Positions 17,625 through 27,496 are shown, numbered from the stretch's first letter. The stretch: DNA of 64,000 bases from Micromonospora rhizosphaerae (GCF_900091465.1 NZ_FMHV01000002.1:6944001-7008000), one strand, 5' to 3'. The notes: a model not told the origin generated them from the letters alone. Program-made: numbers and translations.

Positions 17625-18400
17625 CGCTGCTCACCGCCGAGGAAGTGCCGCAGGTAGCGGGGGTTCATCCGGTCCAGCGAGAAGAGCACGTAGAAGTCGG
17701 CCACCCCGAAGTCCGGGTCGTACGCCGGCTCGCCGCAGACCCAGGCGCCGAGCCGCAGGTACCCGCGCAGCAGCGGCGGGACCAGCGCGCGGCGCTCGGC
17801 CGACGGGAGGGTGCCCGGGTCGGCGGCCGCCGGCACCTCGGCGAACCACGGGCGCAGCGGGCGGACCCGCAGCGGCGGCGGGGCCAGGTGCCGGGCGGTG
17901 ACCTGTGCCCAGACCTCGGCCGCGGCGGTCCCGCCGTCGGCCACCGGCACCGAGGCGCAGCCGCCGAGCCAGCGCGACCCGCGCAGGTGCAGGTAGCGGG
18001 TGATGCCGACCCACATCAGGTTGATCACCGCGCCGGAACGGTGGTCCGGGTGCACGCAGGACCGCCCGGCCTCCACCAGGTCGTCGCGGAGCGGATCGAG
18101 CGCGGTCAGGTCGAACTCGCCCTCGGCGTACCGGCGATCGGTACGCCCGGGCGGTAGCAGCCGGTAGGTGCCGACCACCTCGCCGGTGCGCTCCTCCCGG
18201 ACGATCAGGTGGTCGCAGTGGGCGTCGAAGCCGTCGGTGTCCAGTCCGGCGGCGCCCGGGTGCAGCGTCGCCCCGAGTTCGGTGGCGAACACCTCGTGGC
18301 GCAGACGTTGAGCGGCCGCGACCAGGGTGGGGTCGTCGGCGATCAGCAGGGTGTATCCGCTGGTCGTCAGGGGTGCGCCAGCGGCGTGCAGAACGGCCAT
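17621..18400 (-). CDS. OlsB-like ornithine N-acyltransferase (hemolysin-type GNAT)
   Basis: 259 residues. The conserved line of the Acetyltransf_5/OlsB family is present: LRHEVFATELGA, then FDAHCDHLIV, VVGTYRLL, EGEFDLTAL and VEAGRSCVHPDHR. Known members attach a 3-hydroxy fatty acid from ACP to ornithine to form lyso-ornithine lipid. ATG at 18400 is chosen because an upstream extension to 18505 is low-complexity and unrelated. No strong ribosome site is seen. Together with the downstream PlsC-like gene it suggests that the cell makes ornithine or a similar aminolipid; the amino acid acceptor is inferred. Confidence 0.8.
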   Translation of the reverse strand: MAVLHAAGAPLTTSGYTLLIADDPTLVAAAQRLRHEVFATELGATLHPGAAGLDTDGFDAHCDHLIVREERTGEVVGTYRLLPPGRTDRRYAEGEFDLTALDPLRDDLVEAGRSCVHPDHRSGAVINLMWVGITRYLHLRGSRWLGGCASVPVADGGTAAAEVWAQVTARHLAPPPLRVRPLRPWFAEVPAAADPGTLPSAERRALVPPLLRGYLRLGAWVCGEPAYDPDFGVADFYVLFSLDRMNPRYLRHFLGGEQR

Positions 18401-18615
18401 GGGTATCTGTGTAGGTGCCCCGGGTTGCCGGCTGCGGGGGCGCGGGGTGTCGATCCGGTGAACGGCGGCCGGCGGCCGGGGCCCCGCGCTCCACCTGCCC
18501 CGCATCGCCCGCCGGCCGGCACCGGCCAGGTGCCGACACCGCGGACCGACGTGCGAGGCTGCCGGGGCGGACCCGGCGACGCGGCCGGGGCCGGACCACG
18601 CCTCGGAGGACGTAG

Positions 18616-19272
18616 ATGATCATCGAGTCGCGCTTCAACGGACCGCCCGGCTCGGGCAACGGCGGCTGGAGCGCCGGGGTGTTCGCGGCGGCGCTCGGCG
18701 ACCGCGGCCCGGTCGAGGTGACCCTGCGTAAGCCGCCGCCGTTGGAGACCCCGCTCGCCGCCGTCGATGGGGAGATCCGCGATCCCGAGGGACAGGTCGT
18801 GGCCCAGGTACGCGGGGTCGAGCCGTTCACCGCTGTGGTCCCGCCGGTGGACCGGCCGACGGCCGAGGCCGCCGCGAAGGCGTACCCCGGACTGGTCGAC
18901 CACCCCTTCCCCGGCTGCTACGTCTGCGGCCCGGAGAACCCGCAGGGGCTGCGGATCTTCCCCGGCCGGCTGCCGGACGGGCGGACCGGGGCGCCATTCC
19001 GGGCGCCGGAGCGGGTGGTGCCGGCGACGGTCTGGGCCGCGCTGGACTGCCCCGGCGGCTGGGCGGTGATCGCCCCCGGCCGCCCGTACGTCCTCGGCCG
19101 GATCGCCACGGTGGTCGCGGCGCTGCCGAAGCCGGGCGACGAGTGCGTGGTGACCGGCGCGATGGTGGGCGCCGAGGGTCGCAAGGCGCTGGTCCACTCC
19201 AGCCTCTACGGCCCGACCGGGGACCTGCTCGGCTACGCCCGGGCGACCTGGATCGCGCTGCCGCCGGGCTGA
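18616..19272 (+). CDS. Hot-dog-fold thioesterase-like protein
   Basis: 218 residues. The pattern NGGWSAGVFAAAL at the start, FPGCYVCGPENPQGL in the middle and a second hot-dog-like half (VWAALDCPGGWA to the end) suggests a double hot-dog acyl-CoA thioesterase or dehydratase-like protein. No catalytic acid can be assigned with certainty. The ATG has GGAGG 7 nt upstream. It is transcribed divergently from the OlsB/OlsA pair across a 215-bp gap, so a role in acyl-chain supply is possible but unproven. Confidence 0.65.
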   Translation: MIIESRFNGPPGSGNGGWSAGVFAAALGDRGPVEVTLRKPPPLETPLAAVDGEIRDPEGQVVAQVRGVEPFTAVVPPVDRPTAEAAAKAYPGLVDHPFPGCYVCGPENPQGLRIFPGRLPDGRTGAPFRAPERVVPATVWAALDCPGGWAVIAPGRPYVLGRIATVVAALPKPGDECVVTGAMVGAEGRKALVHSSLYGPTGDLLGYARATWIALPPG

Positions 19273-19434
19273 TCCCTCATCCCTGCGGATGATCACCTCC
19301 TGCCCGAGGCGGAGGCGCGCCTACGGACCTCGCCTGATTGACCGGCTTGCCCGGCCTTGCCACGCTGTCCGTCGGCGCCTCCGCAACGGCGTCCCCACCG
19401 GCGCGTCCCCGTGCCGCGGCAGGAGAGGAGAACG

Positions 19435-20373
19435 ATGTCCGACGGGCAGTGGAGCCCCAGCGCCGGGACCGGCCAGATCGTGGTGTCCGGACTGACCAAG
19501 CAGTACAAGAACGTCCGGGCGGTCGACAATCTGTCCTTCACCGTCGAGCCGGGGCGGGTGACCGGCTTCCTCGGCCCCAACGGCGCCGGCAAGACGACCA
19601 CCCTGCGCATGCTGCTCAACCTGGTGACCCCGACCGCCGGTGCGGCGACCATCGGCGGCCACCGGTACGCCGATCTGACCGCCCCGCTGCGCTCGGTCGG
19701 CGCGGTGCTGGAGGCGTCCAGCGCGCACAAGGGCCGCACCGGCCTCAACCACCTGCGGGTGATCTGCGCGGCGGCGGGCCTGCCCCGCCGGCGGGCCGAC
19801 GAGGCGCTCGCGCTGGTCGGGCTCACCCCGGCGGCGAGGCGCAAGTTCAAGGGCTACTCGCTGGGCATGAAGCAGCGACTCGGCATCGCCGCCGCGATGC
19901 TCGGCAATCCGCAGGTGCTGATCCTCGACGAGCCGGCGAACGGCCTCGACCCGGAGGGCATCCGGTGGATGCGCGGCTTCCTCAAGGGGCTGGCCGCCGA
20001 GGGCCGGACCGTGCTGGTCTCCAGCCACCTGCTGTCGGAGATGCAGCTGCTGGCCGACGACGTGGTGATCATCGCGGCCGGCCGGCTGGTCCAACAGGGG
20101 CCGGTCGACCAGGTGATCGGCTCGATGGCCCACGGCTCCCGGGTGCGGGTCCGCACCCCGCAGGCGGACGAGCTGGTCGCCGCGCTGCGCGAGCAGGCGG
20201 CCACCGTGGACACCGCCGAGCACGGCACGCTGCTGGTCGGCGGGGTGGACGCCCCGACCGTCGGCCGGATCGCCCTCGCCGCCAAGGTGGAGCTGCACGA
20301 GCTGACCACGGAACGGCCCGACCTGGAACGGGTCTTCCTTGAACTGACGGCCGGAAAGGCGGACATCCGATGA
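19435..20373 (+). CDS. ABC transporter ATP-binding protein
   Basis: 312 residues. Walker A is GPNGAGKTTT (about residue 44), the Q-loop region and signature appear as YSLGMKQRLGIAAAML, and Walker B is VLILDEPANGLDPEG. A C-terminal extension of about 90 residues is of the type seen in DrrA/bacitracin-family exporters. The ATG has GGAGAGGAG 4 nt upstream. The stop overlaps the permease start (ATGA), so the two form a simple ABC-2 exporter. The substrate is unknown. Confidence 0.9.
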   Translation: MSDGQWSPSAGTGQIVVSGLTKQYKNVRAVDNLSFTVEPGRVTGFLGPNGAGKTTTLRMLLNLVTPTAGAATIGGHRYADLTAPLRSVGAVLEASSAHKGRTGLNHLRVICAAAGLPRRRADEALALVGLTPAARRKFKGYSLGMKQRLGIAAAMLGNPQVLILDEPANGLDPEGIRWMRGFLKGLAAEGRTVLVSSHLLSEMQLLADDVVIIAAGRLVQQGPVDQVIGSMAHGSRVRVRTPQADELVAALREQAATVDTAEHGTLLVGGVDAPTVGRIALAAKVELHELTTERPDLERVFLELTAGKADIR

Positions 20374-21203
20374 ACCTGGTCCGATCCGAGCTGCTCAAGA
20401 TCCGTACGACCAACACCTGGTGGCTCTTCGGCATCGGCGCGCTGGTCACCCTGGCGCTGGCGTTCCTGGTGAACGCGGTGAACGCGAACTTCAGCCTGAG
20501 TGGCGGACAGGATCTGGAGGGCGTACCGGCGGACCAGGCCGAGCAGATCCGGGCGACCGCGAACGAGGTCTACCAGGCGGCGAACCTGTTCACCTCGGGG
20601 CAGTACTTCGGGCTGCTCTTCGTGCTGCTGCTCGGCATCCTCGTGGTGACCAACGAGTTCTACCACCAGACCGCGACCACCACCTTCCTCACCACGCCGC
20701 GGCGCACGCTGGTGGTCCTCGCGAAGCTGGTCACGGCGGCGCTGTTCGGCGCGCTGCTCTGGCTGGTCACCACCCTGCTGACCGTGCCGGCGACGCTCAT
20801 CTACTTCGGTGTCCAGGGCTGGGACGCCCACCTCGGGTCGTGGGACGTGACCCGGGCGATCCTGCTCAACCTGCTCGCGTACGTGCTCTGGGGCATCTTC
20901 GGCGTCGGCTTCGGCGTGCTGATCCGCAGTCAGATCGGCGCGACCATCACGGCGGTGGTGCTCTACCTGGTCGGCACGACCGCGGCGAACCTGGTCTTCT
21001 TCCTGCTCCAGCAGTGGCTGGGCTGGGACTGGATCAGCAAGCTGGCGGTGATCGTTCCGTCCACCGCCTCGTCCCTGATGATCAGCGGGACGGAACTGCC
21101 CGGCAGCCCGCCCCAGTGGGTGGGCGCCGCGGTGCTCATCGGGTATGCGGCGGTGACCGGCGCGGTCGGCACGATGATCATGCGGCGGCGCGACATCGCC
21201 TGA
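20370..21203 (+). CDS. ABC-2 type permease
   Basis: 277 residues with about six membrane helices: one at 17-37, a pair around 80-130, three more between 145 and 215, and a last one near 250. MNLVRSELLKIRTTNTWW is the amphipathic entry typical of ABC-2 permeases, and a large loop rich in Asn, Glu and Gln follows the first helix. It partners the ATPase encoded just upstream with a 4-bp overlap. A strong hairpin follows the stop. Confidence 0.88.
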   Translation: MNLVRSELLKIRTTNTWWLFGIGALVTLALAFLVNAVNANFSLSGGQDLEGVPADQAEQIRATANEVYQAANLFTSGQYFGLLFVLLLGILVVTNEFYHQTATTTFLTTPRRTLVVLAKLVTAALFGALLWLVTTLLTVPATLIYFGVQGWDAHLGSWDVTRAILLNLLAYVLWGIFGVGFGVLIRSQIGATITAVVLYLVGTTAANLVFFLLQQWLGWDWISKLAVIVPSTASSLMISGTELPGSPPQWVGAAVLIGYAAVTGAVGTMIMRRRDIA

Positions 21204-21217
21204 GCGCGACCCTTGAG

Positions 21218-21258
21218 CGGCCCCGGGCCGGTGACCGGACGTCACCGGCCCGGGGCCG
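21218..21258 (+). terminator. Terminator after the ABC transporter operon
   Basis: Perfect 18-bp stem (21218-21235 with 21241-21258, loop CGGAC), 14 bp past the permease stop. Confidence 0.85.
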
Positions 21259-21461
21259 TTCGTCGTCCCACAGGAGCCGACGGGACACGCCGCGTTTGCC
21301 GAACTTCTGGCATCTTTTGTGAAACGGACCACCAGGCGGAGGCGAGAATGCCTGCGCCATCCGTACGGCGTAGCCTGGGAGCCGTCTCCCGTGCGCCCTT
21401 ATTCCGGCACGGCGGACACCGCGTGACATACGAACCCGCGTGAAAGAGGCGATTACCGGCC

Positions 21462-24400
21462 GTGTCGACCCAGCAGACTTCGCAGGAGAACCCACTGGCG
21501 GGTTTCGGCCCGAACGAGTGGATCGTCGAGGAGATGTACCAGCGCTACCTCGCCGACCCCTCGAGCGTCGACTCGGCCTGGCACGACTTCTTCGCCGACT
21601 ACCGGCCCGCGCCGGGCGCCGCCACGCCGCGCCCCGCCGAGCCGAAGGCGCAGCCGGCCGCCAGGCCGGAGCCCGCCGGGCAGCAGGAGCCGGCCGCTGC
21701 GGTCGCCCAGCAGCCGGCCGCCGCCAAGCCGGCCCCCGCGAAGCCCGCGCCCGCCAAGCCGGCCGCCGCCAAGCCCGCGCCGGCCGCGAAGGCCGCCCCG
21801 ACGAAGCCCGCCGTCAAGGCCCCGGCGCCGGCTGGCGCGAGCACCACTCCGCTGCGTGGCGTCGCCGCCAAGATCGTGCAGAACATGGACGCCTCGCTGA
21901 GCGTCCCGACCGCGACCAGCGTGCGCTCGGTCCCGGCCAAGCTGCTCGTCGACAACCGCATCGTGATCAACAACCACCTCGCCCGCGGGCGGGGCGGCAA
22001 GGTCAGCTTCACCCACCTGATCGGGTACGCGATGGTCCGGGCGCTGGTCGAGCACCCGGAGATGAACAACTCCTTCGCCGAGGTCGACGGCAAGCCGGCG
22101 GTGGTCCGCCCCGAGCACGTCAACCTGGGCATCGCGATCGACCTGACCAAGCCGGACGGGTCGCGCAACCTGGTGGTGCCGTCCATCAAGGCCTGCGAGC
22201 AGATGGACTTCCGGCAGTTCTGGCAGGCGTACGAGGACGTGGTCCGGCGCGCCCGCCGCAACGAGCTGACCATGGAGGACTACGCCGGCACCACCATCTC
22301 GCTGACCAACCCGGGCGGCATCGGCACGGTTCACTCGATCCCCCGGCTGATGCAGGGGCAGAGCGCGATCATCGGCGTCGGCGCGATGGAGTACCCGGCG
22401 CCGTACCAGGGCATGTCCGAGGCGACCCTCGCCGAGCTGGCGGTCAGCAAGGTCATCACCCTGACCAGCACGTACGACCACCGGATCATCCAGGGCGCGC
22501 AGTCCGGCGAGTTCCTCAAGGTCATGCACGAGCTGCTCCTGGGCGAGCGCGGCTTCTACGACGACGTCTTCACCTCGCTGCGCATCCCGTACGAGCCGGT
22601 GCGCTGGATGCGGGACGTCGCGGTCGACTCCGAGGGCCAGATCAACAAGACCGCCCGGGTGCACGAGCTGATCCACGCGTACCGGGTCCGCGGCCACCTG
22701 ATGGCCGACACCGACCCGCTGGAGTTCAAGATCCGCAGGCACCCGGACCTGGACGTGCTCCAGCACGGCCTGACCCTCTGGGACCTGGACCGGGTCTTCC
22801 CGGTCAACGGCTTCGCCGGCAGGCAGCGGATGAAGCTGCGGGAGATCCTGGGCGTGCTGCGCGACTCGTACTGCCGCCGCGTCGGCATCGAGTACATGCA
22901 CATCCAGGACCCGGAGGAGCGGCGCTGGCTCCAGGAGCGGGTCGAGCGCAAGTACGAGAAGCCCACCGCCGACGAGCAGAAGCACGTGCTCAACCGGCTC
23001 AACGCCGCCGAGGCGTTCGAGACCTTCCTGCAGACCAAGTACGTCGGGCAGAAGCGCTTCTCGCTGGAGGGCGGCGAGTCGCTGATCCCGCTGCTCGGCG
23101 AGGTGCTGGAGTCCTCCGCCGAGGGGGGGCTTGACGAGGTCGTCATCGGCATGGCCCACCGGGGCCGGCTCAACGTGCTGGCCAACATTGTCGGCAAGCC
23201 GTACGAGAAGATCTTCTCCGAGTTCGAGGGGCACCTCGACCCGCGCTCGACGCAGGGCTCGGGCGACGTGAAGTACCACCTCGGCCAGAACGGCAAGTTC
23301 ACCACCCCGGACGGCCAGCACGCGGTCAAGGTGTCGGTGGTGGCCAACCCGTCGCACCTGGAGGCCGTGGACCCGGTGCTGGAGGGCATCGTCCGGGCCA
23401 AGCAGGACCGGATCGACCTCAAGCTGGAGGGCTACACCGTGCTGCCGCTGGCGGTGCACGGTGACGCCGCCTTCGCCGGCCAGGGCGTGGTCGCCGAGAC
23501 GCTCAACCTGTCCCAGCTGCGCGGCTACCGCACCGGCGGCACCGTGCACGTGGTGGTCAACAACCAGGTCGGCTTCACCACCGCCCCGGAGTACAGCCGG
23601 TCCAGCCTCTACAGCACCGACGTGGCCCGGATGATCCAGGCGCCGATCTTCCACGTGAACGGCGACGACCCCGAGGCGGTCGTCCGGGTGGCCCGGCTGT
23701 CCTTCGAGTACCGGCAGGCGTTCAACAAGGACGTCGTGATCGACATGGTCTGCTACCGCCGGCGCGGACACAACGAGGGCGACGACCCGTCGATGTCCAA
23801 CCCGCAGATGTACCGGATCATCGACTCGAAGCGCTCGGTCCGGAAGCTCTACACCGAGGAGCTCATCGGGCGGGGTGACATCACCGTGGAGGACGCGGAG
23901 GAGCTGCTGCGCGACTACCAGGCGCAGCTGGAGCGGGTCTTCAAGGCCACCCGGGACGCGGCCAGCACGCCGCGTCACCTCAGCCGCTCGCCCCGTCTGG
24001 TGGAACCGGAGCCGCAGGTCGAGACCGCGACCGACGCCGCCGTCGTCAAGGCGATCGGCGAGGCGCACGTCAACCTGCCGGAGGGCTTCACCCCGCACAA
24101 GCGGATCCAGCAGCTGCTCGACCGGCGGGCCAAGATGTCCGTCGAGGGCAACATCGACTGGGGCTTCGGCGAGATCATCGCCTTCGGCGCGCTGCTGCAC
24201 GACGGCGTCACCGTCCGGCTCGCCGGGCAGGACTCCCGCCGGGGCACCTTCGTCCAGCGGCACGCGTCGGTGGTGGACGCCAAGACCGGCGACGACTACC
24301 TGCCACTGAAGTCGCTCACCGGCGACGGCGAGCGGTCCCGCTTCTTCGTGCACGACTCGCTGCTCAGCGAGTACGCCGCGATGGGCTTCGAGTACGGCTA

Positions 24401-25187
24401 CTCGGTGGAGAACGTCAACGCGCTGGTCTGCTGGGAGGCCCAGTTCGGCGACTTCGTCAACGGCGCCCAGTCGGTGATCGACGAGTTCATCTCCTCCGGC
24501 GAGGTGAAGTGGGGCCAGCGCTCCGCGGTCACGCTGCTGCTGCCGCACGGCCACGAGGGCCAGGGCCCGGACCACACCTCCGGCCGCCCCGAGCGGTTCC
24601 TCCAGCTCTGCGCCGAGGACAACATGCGGGTGGCCATCCCGACCACCCCGGCGAACTACTTCCACCTGCTGCGTCGCCAGGCCCTCTCGCCGAAGCGCAA
24701 GCCGCTGGTGGTGTTCACGCCGAAGTCGCTGCTGCGGCACAAGCTCTGCGTCTCCCCGGTCGAGGACTTCACCACCGGCACCTTCCAGCCGGTGCTTCGG
24801 GACACGGGTGCCCCGGCGCCGGAGCAGGTGAAGCGGGTGCTGCTCTGCTCGGGCAAGGTCTACTACGACCTGTTCCAGGCCCGGGCCGAGCGGGGCGTCA
24901 CCGACACCGCGATCATCCGGATGGAGCAGCTCTACCCGCTGCCGGTCGAGGAGATCCGGGCCGCGCTGGCGCTGTACCCGAACGCCGAGGACTTCGCCTG
25001 GGTGCAGGAGGAGCCGGCCAACCAGGGGGCCTGGTCCTTCGTGGCGCTCAACCTGCTGGAGCACCTGAGCGAGATCCGGCTCCGCCGCATCTCCCGCCCG
25101 GCCGCCGCCGCCCCTTCGGTGGGCTCGGCCAAGATGCACGACGTCGAGCAGGCCGCGCTGATCGAGGCGGCCCTCCCCCGCCCGTAA
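21462..25187 (+). CDS. kgd: Multifunctional 2-oxoglutarate dehydrogenase E1/E2-like component
   Basis: 1241 residues, the actinobacterial fused form. Residues 1-45 are the N-terminal segment ([18 protein letters not shown]), about 50-125 a flexible Ala/Pro/Lys linker, about 130-365 an E2-type acyltransferase domain with [10 protein letters not shown] near residue 340, and the rest a thiamin-diphosphate E1 domain. The E1 part has [10 protein letters not shown] near residue 733 and [12 protein letters not shown]. It decarboxylates 2-oxoglutarate and passes succinyl groups to the dehydrogenase complex in the TCA cycle. GTG at 21462 follows AAAGAGG. In mycobacteria and corynebacteria an FHA protein (GarA/OdhI) inhibits this enzyme; the FHA protein at 2 kb here is of different build. 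Confidence 0.95.
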   Translation: MSTQQTSQENPLAGFGPNEWIVEEMYQRYLADPSSVDSAWHDFFADYRPAPGAATPRPAEPKAQPAARPEPAGQQEPAAAVAQQPAAAKPAPAKPAPAKPAAAKPAPAAKAAPTKPAVKAPAPAGASTTPLRGVAAKIVQNMDASLSVPTATSVRSVPAKLLVDNRIVINNHLARGRGGKVSFTHLIGYAMVRALVEHPEMNNSFAEVDGKPAVVRPEHVNLGIAIDLTKPDGSRNLVVPSIKACEQMDFRQFWQAYEDVVRRARRNELTMEDYAGTTISLTNPGGIGTVHSIPRLMQGQSAIIGVGAMEYPAPYQGMSEATLAELAVSKVITLTSTYDHRIIQGAQSGEFLKVMHELLLGERGFYDDVFTSLRIPYEPVRWMRDVAVDSEGQINKTARVHELIHAYRVRGHLMADTDPLEFKIRRHPDLDVLQHGLTLWDLDRVFPVNGFAGRQRMKLREILGVLRDSYCRRVGIEYMHIQDPEERRWLQERVERKYEKPTADEQKHVLNRLNAAEAFETFLQTKYVGQKRFSLEGGESLIPLLGEVLESSAEGGLDEVVIGMAHRGRLNVLANIVGKPYEKIFSEFEGHLDPRSTQGSGDVKYHLGQNGKFTTPDGQHAVKVSVVANPSHLEAVDPVLEGIVRAKQDRIDLKLEGYTVLPLAVHGDAAFAGQGVVAETLNLSQLRGYRTGGTVHVVVNNQVGFTTAPEYSRSSLYSTDVARMIQAPIFHVNGDDPEAVVRVARLSFEYRQAFNKDVVIDMVCYRRRGHNEGDDPSMSNPQMYRIIDSKRSVRKLYTEELIGRGDITVEDAEELLRDYQAQLERVFKATRDAASTPRHLSRSPRLVEPEPQVETATDAAVVKAIGEAHVNLPEGFTPHKRIQQLLDRRAKMSVEGNIDWGFGEIIAFGALLHDGVTVRLAGQDSRRGTFVQRHASVVDAKTGDDYLPLKSLTGDGERSRFFVHDSLLSEYAAMGFEYGYSVENVNALVCWEAQFGDFVNGAQSVIDEFISSGEVKWGQRSAVTLLLPHGHEGQGPDHTSGRPERFLQLCAEDNMRVAIPTTPANYFHLLRRQALSPKRKPLVVFTPKSLLRHKLCVSPVEDFTTGTFQPVLRDTGAPAPEQVKRVLLCSGKVYYDLFQARAERGVTDTAIIRMEQLYPLPVEEIRAALALYPNAEDFAWVQEEPANQGAWSFVALNLLEHLSEIRLRRISRPAAAAPSVGSAKMHDVEQAALIEAALPRP

Positions 25188-25206
25188 CCCGACCGCACCG
25201 CCGAGG

Positions 25207-25244
25207 CCGGGGCAGAGACCGTCAGCACGACGGCTCTGCCCCGG
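25207..25244 (+). terminator. Hairpin with T-run between kgd and the DUF6104 gene
   Basis: 11-bp outer stem (25207-25217 with 25234-25244) plus an inner 5-bp stem, followed by TTT. It ends only 32 bp before the next gene, so it may attenuate rather than fully stop transcription. Confidence 0.65.
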
Positions 25245-25276
25245 TTTCGTGGGCGGACCATCCGAGAGGACAGAGC

Positions 25277-25456
25277 ATGTACTTCACCGACCGCGGCATC
25301 GAGGAACTGGTCGAGCGCCGGGGTGACGAGCAGGTCAGCATGGAGTGGCTCGGCGAGCGCCTGCGCGACTTCGTCGACCTGAACCCGGAGTTCGAAACCC
25401 CGATCGAGCGCTTCGCCACCTGGCTCGCCCGGCTGGACGACGAGGACGAGGAGTAG
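25277..25456 (+). CDS. Small acidic DUF6104-like protein
   Basis: 59 residues. It begins MYFTDRGIEELVERRGDEQ, continues with the motif EWLGERLRDFVDLNPEFE and ends in an acidic tail LARLDDEDEE. It matches the actinobacterial family DUF6104 as I remember it, often found right after kgd. Function is unknown. The ATG has GAGAGGA 6 nt upstream. Longer overlapping frames from 24509 are shadows of kgd. Its constant position suggests a link to the 2-oxoglutarate dehydrogenase complex, which is inference only. Confidence 0.8.
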   Translation: MYFTDRGIEELVERRGDEQVSMEWLGERLRDFVDLNPEFETPIERFATWLARLDDEDEE

Positions 25457-25467
25457 CCGCCCGCAGG

Positions 25468-26046
25468 TCAGCGCTCCCCTGCCTCGACGAGGCGCACACA
25501 GCGTTCGACCACCGCCGTCGTGCGCTCGACGTCACCGGTGGCCAGCAGGTCGAGGAGGGCACCGCGCAGCAGCGCCAGGCCGAGGGCGTCGCGCGTCGCG
25601 TCGCCACCATGGCCGCCGCCGGGCAGCGCGGCCAGCAGCCCGAGCCAGTCCTCGACCGTCTGCCGGGCGAAGCCCGCCCACGGCCCGTCCGGCTCGCTCA
25701 GCGAACGGGCGTACGCCTGGAGCCAGAGGATCAGCATCGGTCGGTGCGCCGGATCCACGAGCCATCTCCAGGTGGTCCGGATCGTGGCGACGAGGTCCTC
25801 GGAGCCCCCCGCGTCCCGGGCCCGCCGCAGCGCGGTCAGTTCGTCGGCTCGGGCCCGCGCGAGCAGGGCACGGATCAGCTCGTCCTTGGAGCCGAAGAGA
25901 AAGAGCAGGACGCGGGGGCTGGACCCGATGGCCGCGGCGAGCGGGCGCAACGACAGCTGCGCGAGTCCGTGCTCCAGCGCGTACTGGTAGGCCCGCTCGA
26001 GGAGTTCGTCGCGGCGGGCGCTCGGGGGTCGATCGTGCTGCGTCAC
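25468..26046 (-). CDS. TetR-family transcriptional regulator
   Basis: 192 residues. The N-terminal helix-turn-helix is at about 15-60 (RDELLERAYQYALEHG, then LSLRPLAAAIGSSPRVLLFLFGSKDELI). The recognition helix has an unusual SPRVLLFLF in place of the usual KGTLYRHF-like sequence. The ligand domain is divergent. GTG at 46 in the 26,000s is selected because a perfect palindrome and a CAGAGT -10-like box (6 nt before the start) lie just upstream. A longer frame to 26199 would read through the divergent acetyltransferase gene. It probably represses itself and that neighbour. Confidence 0.85.
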   Translation of the reverse strand: MTQHDRPPSARRDELLERAYQYALEHGLAQLSLRPLAAAIGSSPRVLLFLFGSKDELIRALLARARADELTALRRARDAGGSEDLVATIRTTWRWLVDPAHRPMLILWLQAYARSLSEPDGPWAGFARQTVEDWLGLLAALPGGGHGGDATRDALGLALLRGALLDLLATGDVERTTAVVERCVRLVEAGER

Positions 26047-26058
26047 AGCGCTACTCTG

Positions 26059-26082
26059 CCACTGAAACGACTGTTTCAGTGG
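26059..26082. promoter_or_regulatory. Perfect 10-bp-arm palindrome (TetR operator)
   Basis: CCACTGAAAC and GTTTCAGTGG separated by GACT, located between divergent TetR and GNAT genes and ending 13 bp before the latter's start. It has the size and symmetry of a TetR operator. Confidence 0.82.
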
Positions 26083-26095
26083 TGGAGGGATGTCG

Positions 26096-26599
26096 ATGAG
26101 CGCAGAGGCCGTAATTCGTCCGCTCGGTCGTCCGGGTGACCTCGGCTGGGTGGTGATGGCCCACGGCGAGGTGTACGCGGCCGAGTTCGGCTGGGACACG
26201 AGCTTCGAGGCGCTCGTGGCACGGATCGTCGCCGACTACGCCGCCGAACACGACCCGGCGCGGGAGGCCGCGTGGATCGCCGAGGTCGACGGGGAACGGG
26301 TCGGCTGCGTCTTCTGCGTCGCCGCGGACGAGCGCACGGCCCAGCTCCGGATCCTGTTGATCGCCCCGTCGGCCCGGGGACGGCGCCTCGGCGGCCAACT
26401 GGTCGACGAGTGCCTGGCCTTCGCCCGGCGGGCGGGGTACGCCCGAATCCGGCTCTGGACCAATCACCCGCTGGTCGCTGCCCGTCAGATCTATCTCTCC
26501 CGGGGCTTCCGCCTGGTCCGGGAGGAGCCACACCACAGCTTCGGCGTGGCCCTGACCGGCCAGGTGTACGAACGGGACCTGGAACCGGCGGAGGCGTGA
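26096..26599 (+). CDS. GNAT-family N-acetyltransferase
   Basis: 167 residues. The acetyl-CoA loop is present as LLIAPSARGRRLGGQLVDE (RxxGxG/A pattern), followed by ARRAGYARIRLWTN and AARQIYLSRGFRLV, the C-terminal GNAT beta-bulge region. The substrate is unknown. ATG at 26096 is preferred to ATG 26090, because GGAGG at 26084-26088 leaves 7 nt to the former and only 1 nt to the latter. The gene shares a palindromic operator with the divergent TetR gene, so it is the likely regulated target, perhaps for drug or metabolite detoxification. Confidence 0.82.
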   Translation: MSAEAVIRPLGRPGDLGWVVMAHGEVYAAEFGWDTSFEALVARIVADYAAEHDPAREAAWIAEVDGERVGCVFCVAADERTAQLRILLIAPSARGRRLGGQLVDECLAFARRAGYARIRLWTNHPLVAARQIYLSRGFRLVREEPHHSFGVALTGQVYERDLEPAEA

Positions 26600-26627
26600 C
26601 GACCCTGGTGGACGGCCCCGAGCGATT

Positions 26628-26651
26628 GACGCGACGCCTCTCCGTCGCGTC
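26628..26651 (+). terminator. Hairpin after the GNAT gene
   Basis: 8-bp stem (26628-26635 with 26644-26651) in the 124-bp gap before the DUF998-like gene; weak. Confidence 0.4.
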
Positions 26652-26723
26652 CACTGGAGAGCAGCGTCCAGGGTCCGACGAGGACGCGCCGGACCCCACG
26701 CCGCCCGACGCCAGGGAGGCGGA

Positions 26724-27437
26724 ATGAACCCCGAAGCCCGCAAGCCGCCGCAGGACGCCGTGACGGTCCGCCGCCTCCGACTCGGCATCGGATCCGTCGG
26801 CATCGCACTGCCGATCGTGCTGATGGTCGGTCACCTGATCGTCGCCCGCCGGCCCACGCTGCTCGACTCGCTCAGCGGCTACTACCACACCGAGATGCGG
26901 GATGTCTTCGTCGGCAGCCTGTGCGCCATCGGGGTGTTCCTCCTCAGCTACCGGTACCGGCGACCGGACGACATCCTGAGCACGATCGCGGGCCTGCTGG
27001 CGATCGCGGTGGCGCTCTTCCCCACCACGACGGACGCCCCGGGCACGACCAGCGCCAGCGACCGAATGGTCGGGCTGGTGCACCAGGTCTCCGCCGCGGC
27101 CCTGTTCGTCCTCCTCGCCGTCTTCTGCCTGTTCATCTTCACCGGGACCGACCGGGCCGGCCGACCGGCGCGACCCGGCAACCGGTTCTACCGCACCTGC
27201 GGCTGGCTCATCCTCGCCGCGATCGGGCTCGCCCTGGCGAGCAACGCGCTCCCCGACGACCTGCGCGACACGCTCAAGCCGCTGTTGTGGTGCGAGACGC
27301 TCGCGGTGTTCGCCTTCGGCGCCGCATGGCTGGCCAAGAGCTACGAGCTGTTCCGGGCGTCCAGCCCGCCGGACGAGCCGGGGCATGACCTGGGCTCCAC
27401 CGCCGCGTCCGGGCCGCCCGTGACGGCGAATTCGTGA
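26724..27437 (+). CDS. DUF998-like integral membrane protein
   Basis: 237 residues with about six membrane helices, at roughly 20-42, 62-80, 88-105, 122-142, 160-178 and 190-208. LSGYYHTEMRDVFVGSL after the first helix is a pattern seen in DUF998 and related small membrane proteins. The C-terminal 30 residues are soluble and Pro/Ser-rich. The ATG has GGGAGGC upstream at 3-9 nt. No function is known. It lies between the GNAT gene and pta in the same direction, but each neighbour seems to have its own start signals. Confidence 0.65.
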   Translation: MNPEARKPPQDAVTVRRLRLGIGSVGIALPIVLMVGHLIVARRPTLLDSLSGYYHTEMRDVFVGSLCAIGVFLLSYRYRRPDDILSTIAGLLAIAVALFPTTTDAPGTTSASDRMVGLVHQVSAAALFVLLAVFCLFIFTGTDRAGRPARPGNRFYRTCGWLILAAIGLALASNALPDDLRDTLKPLLWCETLAVFAFGAAWLAKSYELFRASSPPDEPGHDLGSTAASGPPVTANS

Positions 27438-27484
27438 GCAACGGCCCGGGCACAAGGACCCGGGCGAGGGGCGCCGCGATCTCC

Positions 27485-27490
27485 TAGGGT
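27485..27490 (+). promoter_or_regulatory. -10 box TAGGGT, leaderless pta
   Basis: TAGGGT ends 6 nt before the GTG start of pta, with no separate ribosome site, so a leaderless mRNA is likely. Confidence 0.6.
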
Positions 27491-27496
27491 GGGGAC

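Noticed and set aside
21453..25139. Open frame of over 1200 codons antisense to kgd
   Set aside because: Composition is His/Arg/Val-rich with no domain. The plus strand encodes an intact multifunctional enzyme.
26090..26095. ATG at 26090 as the acetyltransferase start
   Set aside because: The ribosome site GGAGG would be only 1 nt away. The next ATG at 26096 has normal spacing.
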